Shown here: positions 42,522 through 46,778 of the stretch, in pieces | How positions within the stretch are numbered: the first letter of the stretch is position 1 | Layout of the letters: each line of letters begins with the position of its first letter | Assembly: GCA_013112725.1 (NCBI GenBank) | Contig: JABFFZ010000044.1 | Coordinates: 1-46,778 of the forward strand | Source: Chloroflexota bacterium | GTDB lineage: Bacteria; Chloroflexota; Anaerolineae; Promineifilales; Promineifilaceae | Length of the DNA stretch: 46,778 nt | Reading direction: 5' to 3' | Made by a program: the position numbers and the translations under genes | Notes under the pieces: generated by a model | What the model was told of the DNA's origin: nothing | The model's database searches: none | What the model saw: the letters and a program-made list of their open reading frames with translations, nothing else

Positions 42522-43520
42522 ATGTTAACCAGACTCCTTTGTGTTATCTCTTTTTCCATTTTTCTAGGGGCGTGTGCGGTGGAAGCAGCGCCAACGGCCG
42601 TACCCGACAGCGCAACACCCATGCCAACAGCTACGGCCGTGCCGCCCACCCCCTTCCGCATCATCGGCTATGTCACCGACGCCGTCATCGTGGAACTGGT
42701 ACCGTTTGAAAAATTGACCCACATCAACTACGCCTTCGCCATTCCCAATCGGGATGGCACACTCAAACCAATGGCCAACGGCTGGAAGATGGACAATCTG
42801 GTGCGGCAGGCGCACGAACATGATGTCAAAGTCCTCATTTCCGTTGGCGGCTGGGGGCACGATGAAACCTTTGAGGTGTTGGCCGCCGACCCCGCCGCGC
42901 GAGACCAACTGGTGCAAGCACTGGTAGCCCTGGTGGAAAAACACAATCTGGATGGCCTAGATATGGATTGGGAATATCCTGATCCGGTCACTTTGTCCCC
43001 GGATTCGGCCCAAAACTATGTCCATCTGATGCAGGCGTTGGGCGCAGAGATGCGGGCGCGGGACAAGCTGCTGACAGCAGCGGTAGTGGCTCTGGGTGAA
43101 TATGGCGCGGGCATTGAACCGGCCGTTTTTGACGAAGTGGATTTCCTCAACGTGATGGTATATGACCGGGGTGGCGAGGGGCATCACTCCTCGTTTGAGT
43201 TTGCCCAGGAGTCGTTGGCCTACTGGCGGGGGCGAGGGCTGCCACCGGAAAAAATGGTGCTGGGTGTGCCGTTTTACGGCCGTCCCAATTACGCCACCTA
43301 CAAACAACTCGTCGCCGCCGACCCGGCCCATGCGTTTACCGACGAAGCAACGTGGAACGGCCGTACCGAATTCTACAACGGCATCCCCACCATCCAGCAA
43401 AAAACCCGGCTCGCCCTGGAACAGGCTTCCGGCATCATGATCTGGACGCTGGAACAAGATACCCAGGATGACACGTCCCTCCTGCAAGCCATCCATCAAA
43501 CCGTTCACCGCGCGCCTTAA
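42522..43520 (+). CDS. GH18-type glycoside hydrolase lipoprotein
   Basis: 332 residues. A short signal peptide ends in the lipobox FLGACA, so the protein should be lipid-anchored outside the cell. A Pro/Thr/Ala linker follows. The catalytic barrel has GYVTDAVIVELVPFEKLTHI, INYAFAIPN, VKVLISVGGWG and the GH18 motif NLDGLDMDWEYP with the acid Glu in DxxDxDxE. VDFLNVMVYDRGG and GVPFYGRP are the further sugar-binding strands. GH18 enzymes cut chitin or peptidoglycan-type GlcNAc links; the motif is intact. First of a tightly spaced set with the sulfotransferase, P450 and TlpA-like genes. Confidence 0.9.
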   Translation: MLTRLLCVISFSIFLGACAVEAAPTAVPDSATPMPTATAVPPTPFRIIGYVTDAVIVELVPFEKLTHINYAFAIPNRDGTLKPMANGWKMDNLVRQAHEHDVKVLISVGGWGHDETFEVLAADPAARDQLVQALVALVEKHNLDGLDMDWEYPDPVTLSPDSAQNYVHLMQALGAEMRARDKLLTAAVVALGEYGAGIEPAVFDEVDFLNVMVYDRGGEGHHSSFEFAQESLAYWRGRGLPPEKMVLGVPFYGRPNYATYKQLVAADPAHAFTDEATWNGRTEFYNGIPTIQQKTRLALEQASGIMIWTLEQDTQDDTSLLQAIHQTVHRAP

Positions 43521-43534
43521 ACGGAGGTAGTCTT

Positions 43535-44644
43535 ATGCAGCATATGTTTGCTTTTGCCTCTTTTTCGCTGTGGCTGCGCCTGCTCTGGCAAAATGGCGGC
43601 ATCGAACGGCCGTATCGGCGGCGGCTGGTCTTTGTGCTGCTGGTCAGCTTCCTGAGCTCGCCCCTGCGATGGTATGAACGGTTGCGGTACGGCCGTCGGG
43701 TGAAACAGCAGCACATCCATCCACAACCTATCTTTATTTTGGGTTACGGCCGCAGTGGTACCACCCATATCCACAACCTGCTCTGCCAGGACCCCCGTTT
43801 TGCCTATGTCACCACCTTCCAGGCGCTGGCGCCCGATTTTTTCCTCATTGGTCAAGGCCGCTTAAAAACGATATTAACCCGCTCATTACCCACCACCCGG
43901 CCCATGGACAACGTCGCAGTCGCTTTAGAAGCGCCTCAGGAAGAGGAACTGCCCATCGCCGGCGCCTCCCCTTACTCTTTTTTGCACCATCTCTCTTTCC
44001 CCAAACAATCCCTGGCCTATTATGACCGTTTTGTGCTGCTGCAAAATCTGGATGCCTCCACCCGTCAAATATGGCATGAGCGTTATTTGCACGTTTTGAA
44101 AAAGGCCAGTTTTTTTATGCCTAGCAAGCCGCTGCTATTAAAAAACCCGCTGAACATGGCCCGCCTGCCCGACCTGCTGCAACTCTTTCCCCAGGCCAAA
44201 TTCATCCATATTTACCGTAACCCTTACGTGGTATATACCTCCATCAATCATATGTATGACAAATTGTTACCCGCTCACCAGATGCAAACCATTGCCGATA
44301 AGGAAATGCGGGCAAATATTTTGTACTTTTACCAGAAAACGATGCAGGCTTACCTGCGTGACCGGGCGCTTATCCCACCCAAAAACCTGGTGGAGGTACA
44401 GTTTGAGGAATTAGAAGCTAACCCTTTGGCCGAGATGGAAAGAATCTACCAAACCCTAAAAATCGGTGATTTTGCCCCCGCAAGACCACTTCTGGAACGG
44501 TACTTGAATAATTTATCTGGCTATCGTAAAAATAAGTACCCGACAAATGAAACGGCCGTCAACGTGGTCAACACCCATTGGCGCTTTGCCGTAGATGAGT
44601 GGGGTTACAAGCCCATTACGGGCGACAATACAATCACTGGCTAA
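43535..44644 (+). CDS. Sulfotransferase-family protein (PAPS-dependent type)
   Basis: 369 residues from ATG 43535, behind GGAGG, 14 bp after the GH18 gene. The 5'-phosphosulfate loop is FILGYGRSGTTHIHNLL and the 3'-phosphate strand is KFIHIYRNPYVVYTSI, both complete. VQFEELEANPLAEMERIYQ is the usual third segment of the Sulfotransfer_3 group. An N-terminal hydrophobic helix (RRLVFVLLVSFLS) may anchor it to the membrane. The enzyme would move sulfate from PAPS to a sugar, lipid or other acceptor. No PAPS-synthesis genes lie in the window; a SulP transporter is 2.6 kb away. Confidence 0.88.
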   Translation: MQHMFAFASFSLWLRLLWQNGGIERPYRRRLVFVLLVSFLSSPLRWYERLRYGRRVKQQHIHPQPIFILGYGRSGTTHIHNLLCQDPRFAYVTTFQALAPDFFLIGQGRLKTILTRSLPTTRPMDNVAVALEAPQEEELPIAGASPYSFLHHLSFPKQSLAYYDRFVLLQNLDASTRQIWHERYLHVLKKASFFMPSKPLLLKNPLNMARLPDLLQLFPQAKFIHIYRNPYVVYTSINHMYDKLLPAHQMQTIADKEMRANILYFYQKTMQAYLRDRALIPPKNLVEVQFEELEANPLAEMERIYQTLKIGDFAPARPLLERYLNNLSGYRKNKYPTNETAVNVVNTHWRFAVDEWGYKPITGDNTITG

Positions 44645-44662
44645 AACGAGGAGCCAAAACAC

Positions 44663-46042
44663 ATGAGCGAACAAACCATAACCACACCTGACCATCTCAA
44701 ACAACCCCCGTTAGCCACCGGGCTGCCAGTGTTGGGCAATGTCCTGGACCTGGCCCAAGATACCCGTGGCTTTCTCACCAAAAAATATCTGGAAATGGGG
44801 CCGATCTTTCGCGTGCGTGCCCTCAACCAGGAATTTGTCGTGTTGGCCGGTACCGAAGCCAATCTTTTTATGACTAGAAAAGGCACGAAATATTTTCGTT
44901 CCCATGAATTCTGGCAAGGTATGGATGACGAGTTGGGCGCCGCGCGTTCCATGATCAGCATGGATGGCCCGGAACACGTTCGCTTTCGCAAAGTACAGCA
45001 AAAGGGCTACGGCCGTACCGTCATCTGGCAGCACCTCCCCGAAATCATCGCCATCACCCAAAACGAAATGCGTCAATGGCCCCTTAACGAACCCCTGCCC
45101 GGTCTCTACTCTCTGCAACGCATCATCACCGAACAGTTAGGCATCCTGGCTGCCGGCTATTCCCCCCGTGAATACCTAGACGACATGATCAAATTTGTGC
45201 GCATTATGCTGCTCACCCGCGTCACCAAACAGCGCCCCGATTTGCTCCGTTACACCCCCTCCTACCGCCGCGCCCGAAGCCGTGCCCTGGATCTGGCGAA
45301 AAACGTCCGTGCTGTCCACCCCATCGAAACCGTCCACGAACGTGAACCAGACCTGATTGATCACCTGCTGCAATTAGCCCATGAATATCCCGATTTTCTG
45401 CCTGAATCTGACCTGATGCCGGCGATATTGGGACCATTTATCGCCGGTCTGGACACAGTTGCCAGCACATGCGCATTCCTGCTATACGTCTTGCTCACAA
45501 AACCGGATATTCTGGCCCTGGTGCGGCAAGAGGCCGACGACGCCTTGTTCCAGAAGGGCACACCCATAGCCCAGGATTTACGCGAGATGGATGTCACCCA
45601 CCGGGTCATCCAGGAAACGCTGCGGATGTATCCCATTGCCCCCGCTTTGCAGCGCACCGCTACCCAAGATTTTGAATTTGCCGGATATCAAGTCAAAGCG
45701 GGTACGGCCGTTATTATTGCCACCACGGCACCTCATTACCTGCCCGAACTCTATCCTGACCCAGAGCGTTTTGACATTGACCGGTATACAGATGAGCGTA
45801 AAGAACACAAACAGCCGGGGACATTTGCCCCGTTTGGTCTGGGCGCGCACACCTGTCTGGGCGCCGGCTGGGCCGAAGTCCAGATTATGGTGACAATGCT
45901 CACCATCGTTCATGCGGTAGACCTGGTAATGGTTCCATCTGACTATGAATTGAAGATTGATCCCGCGCCAACACCCAGCCCCAATAACGATTTCCAGATC
46001 AAACTTATGGGTTGGCGTCAGCATGGGACCCTGCCTGGATAA
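44663..46042 (+). CDS. Cytochrome P450
   Basis: 459 residues from ATG 44663 behind AGGAG, 18 bp after the sulfotransferase gene. Complete set of P450 motifs: I-helix AGLDTVASTCAF, ExxR in QETLRMYPIAP, PERF region as DPERFDIDRY, and the haem loop FAPFGLGAHTCLGAGWAEVQ with the Cys ligand. No redox partner is fused or adjacent, so ferredoxin and reductase are elsewhere. The Thr of the oxygen-activating pair is present. It probably hydroxylates a lipid or polyketide-like compound; substrate cannot be told. Position between a sulfotransferase and a thioredoxin suggests a shared product. Confidence 0.95.
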   Translation: MSEQTITTPDHLKQPPLATGLPVLGNVLDLAQDTRGFLTKKYLEMGPIFRVRALNQEFVVLAGTEANLFMTRKGTKYFRSHEFWQGMDDELGAARSMISMDGPEHVRFRKVQQKGYGRTVIWQHLPEIIAITQNEMRQWPLNEPLPGLYSLQRIITEQLGILAAGYSPREYLDDMIKFVRIMLLTRVTKQRPDLLRYTPSYRRARSRALDLAKNVRAVHPIETVHEREPDLIDHLLQLAHEYPDFLPESDLMPAILGPFIAGLDTVASTCAFLLYVLLTKPDILALVRQEADDALFQKGTPIAQDLREMDVTHRVIQETLRMYPIAPALQRTATQDFEFAGYQVKAGTAVIIATTAPHYLPELYPDPERFDIDRYTDERKEHKQPGTFAPFGLGAHTCLGAGWAEVQIMVTMLTIVHAVDLVMVPSDYELKIDPAPTPSPNNDFQIKLMGWRQHGTLPG

Positions 46043-46051
46043 AATAAGATC

Positions 46052-46609
46052 ATGCTGAAATCCCGTTTTGAATGGATTATCCTGATCATGATTGCCGCCC
46101 TGCTGGGGGGCGCCTGGATTATGATGTCGCAAGAACCGGCTACCGCCGGATCAGGTATCCTCACCCTGGCGGAAGCGCCCATTGTCGGCCACCCTGCGCC
46201 AAACTTTACGCTGCCGAACACCTTAGGCCAGGAAGTGACATTACATGATCTGGCCGGGCAGCCGGTGGTACTCAATTTTTGGGCCACCTGGTGCGCCCCC
46301 TGCCGGGTGGAGATGCCCGCCTTTCAGCAAGCCAGTGTGCAGTACAACGGCCGTGCCACCATCATTGGCATTAACCAGGGCGAAGCCGCCAAAAATGTGA
46401 CCGGCTTCGGCGCAGAATATGGCATCACCTATCCCCTGCTGCTAGACACCGACCAGCAAATCAGCCGCCTATACGAAGTGCGCGGTCTGCCCACCACCCT
46501 CTTCATAGACGCCAACGGTATCGTCCGCGAAGTAGTCATTGGCGCCATCACCCCCGCCGTCCTGCAAAACCGCGTGGAACGCCTGCTGGCCGAAGCCGGG
46601 AATCCGTAA
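46052..46609 (+). CDS. TlpA/ResA-like membrane-anchored thioredoxin
   Basis: 185 residues, nine bp after the P450 gene. One N-terminal membrane span (WIILIMIAALLGGAWIMM) anchors an outer thioredoxin fold: PNFTLPNTLGQEVTLHDLAG, VVLNFWATWCAPCRVEMPAF with the redox CAPC pair, and RGLPTTLFIDANG with the cis-Pro. ResA/TlpA proteins reduce disulfides outside the membrane, for example in cytochrome c maturation. No cyt c genes are nearby. End of the four-gene set that begins with GH18. Confidence 0.92.
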   Translation: MLKSRFEWIILIMIAALLGGAWIMMSQEPATAGSGILTLAEAPIVGHPAPNFTLPNTLGQEVTLHDLAGQPVVLNFWATWCAPCRVEMPAFQQASVQYNGRATIIGINQGEAAKNVTGFGAEYGITYPLLLDTDQQISRLYEVRGLPTTLFIDANGIVREVVIGAITPAVLQNRVERLLAEAGNP

Positions 46610-46614
46610 CCCAT

Positions 46615-46652
46615 GATGCGTAACCCTCTCCCCACCATTCATAATTCATAAG
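46615..46652. repeat. ATGATGCG / ATTCATAATTCATAA repeats beside the transposase end
   Basis: Short CATGATGCGTAACCC and ATTCATAATTCATAAG units, the second as in 9930-9950. Confidence 0.5.
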
Positions 46653-46655
46653 TAA

Positions 46656-46778
46656 CTATACAGGTGTGAGTTGAGGCATGAGAACATTATCGTCAAACAG
46701 AGACCCTAATGCTTCCCACACATTGAGACCTTGTTTACGAATCGTGGAAATATAGGTGCGCAGTGAACAGAATTGTTC
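46656..46778 (-). mobile_element. IS66-type transposase, C-terminal end (cut by the window edge)
   Basis: The minus strand reads FCSLRTYISTIRKQGLNVW then EALGSLFDD and ends at a stop at 46656-46658. The pattern R-x-Y-I-S-T-x-R-K-Q-G, followed by an A-L helix, is the usual end of IS66-family (TnpC) transposases. Only 40 residues are in the window, so it cannot be told whether the element is whole. Too few bases remain to find its terminal inverted repeat. Confidence 0.75.

Larger units (their letters stand above)
582..46354. repeat. Highly iterated palindrome ACGGCCGT (about 100 copies)
   Basis: The octamer ACGGCCGT is its own reverse complement and occurs about 100 times by hand count between these limits, inside genes and between them. 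With equal bases one copy per 65 kb is expected. In proteins it reads as T-A-V, as N/D/Y/H-G-R or as R-P, so it is used in all three frames. Density is highest in the glycosyltransferase cluster (14.4-24.1 kb). Exact copies are absent from about 1.72 to 4.68 kb and from about 11.7 to 13.3 kb. This is comparable in kind to HIP1 of cyanobacteria; its function here is unknown. Confidence 0.9.

Noticed and set aside
1..46778. tRNA or rRNA genes
   Set aside because: No cloverleaf with a GTTC-A-A type T-loop and CCA end, and no conserved rRNA block, was found on either strand by reading.

Overview
The window looks like chromosomal DNA from a Chloroflexota bacterium (Anaerolineae/Ardenticatenia-like). 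This is inferred from family content, not from a marker gene: GT-C glycosyltransferases with long beta-rich C-terminal tails, a secreted protein ending in a YLPLV-type tail, a STAND/TPR pair, a ClpC with a UVR segment, a four-S1-domain protein, and a RelE/MazF-rich accessory stretch. No rRNA or tRNA gene was seen. The strongest genome-wide signature is the perfect palindrome ACGGCCGT, present about 100 times by hand count on a chance expectation near one. It behaves like a highly iterated palindrome (HIP1-like) and is read in all frames of the proteins as T-A-V, (N/D/Y/H)-G-R or R-P.

Layout. 0-1.6 kb: a small NarL-type histidine kinase, then a coupled minus-strand pair (JAMM-like metalloprotease-fold protein plus an unknown partner). 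1.8-4.5 kb: a secreted five-repeat CUB-like protein, then a minus-strand pair made of a DUF4177 protein and a 55-residue protein with four CxxCxGxG zinc motifs. 4.6-9.9 kb: a STAND NTPase and a TPR protein separated by a perfect 26-bp inverted repeat, an MFS transporter and a small membrane protein. 10-11.9 kb: a formate-tetrahydrofolate ligase of the long, eukaryote-like type. 12-14.3 kb: accessory stretch with MazEF, a DUF5713 protein and a RelE/Phd-type toxin-antitoxin pair enclosed by two copies of a ~130-bp direct repeat. 14.4-24.1 kb: three large GT-C membrane proteins probably acting in cell-surface glycan or lipid-linked sugar transfer. 24.2-28.0 kb: S1 protein and ClpC. 28.1-31.3 kb: a LysM lipoprotein and a Ser/Thr kinase fused to a caspase-fold domain, a membrane span and an SH3-like domain. 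31.4-38 kb: lysA, a DUF971 protein, an RRM RNA-binding protein, a methyltransferase, an ArsR-SRPBCC-VOC cluster with a clear operator, a DUF411 remnant, a zinc-ribbon coiled-coil protein and an aldo/keto reductase. 38-41.5 kb: a SulP-STAS-4xCBS transporter with promoter, operator-like palindrome and a terminator inside its leader, plus a membrane-anchored unknown. 41.6-46.6 kb: an enoyl-CoA hydratase, then a tight group GH18 lipoprotein - sulfotransferase - cytochrome P450 - TlpA-like thioredoxin. The right edge cuts an IS66-type transposase.

A second theme is invasion by short degenerate repeats of several families (GTAATCG-type, CATCACG-type, GTGAGC-type, GATTGG-type, ATCCGTG-type). They sit between genes, and many also lie in frame inside genes: lysA, all three glycosyltransferases, the 201-residue unknown, and the ends of the DUF971 and enoyl-CoA hydratase genes. 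They add hydrophilic loops without breaking the frame. In one place such a repeat lies at the truncation point of a DUF411 gene. Promoters that can be seen share a TTGCC-type -35 box, and at least two place the transcription start on or next to the start codon (leaderless mRNAs).
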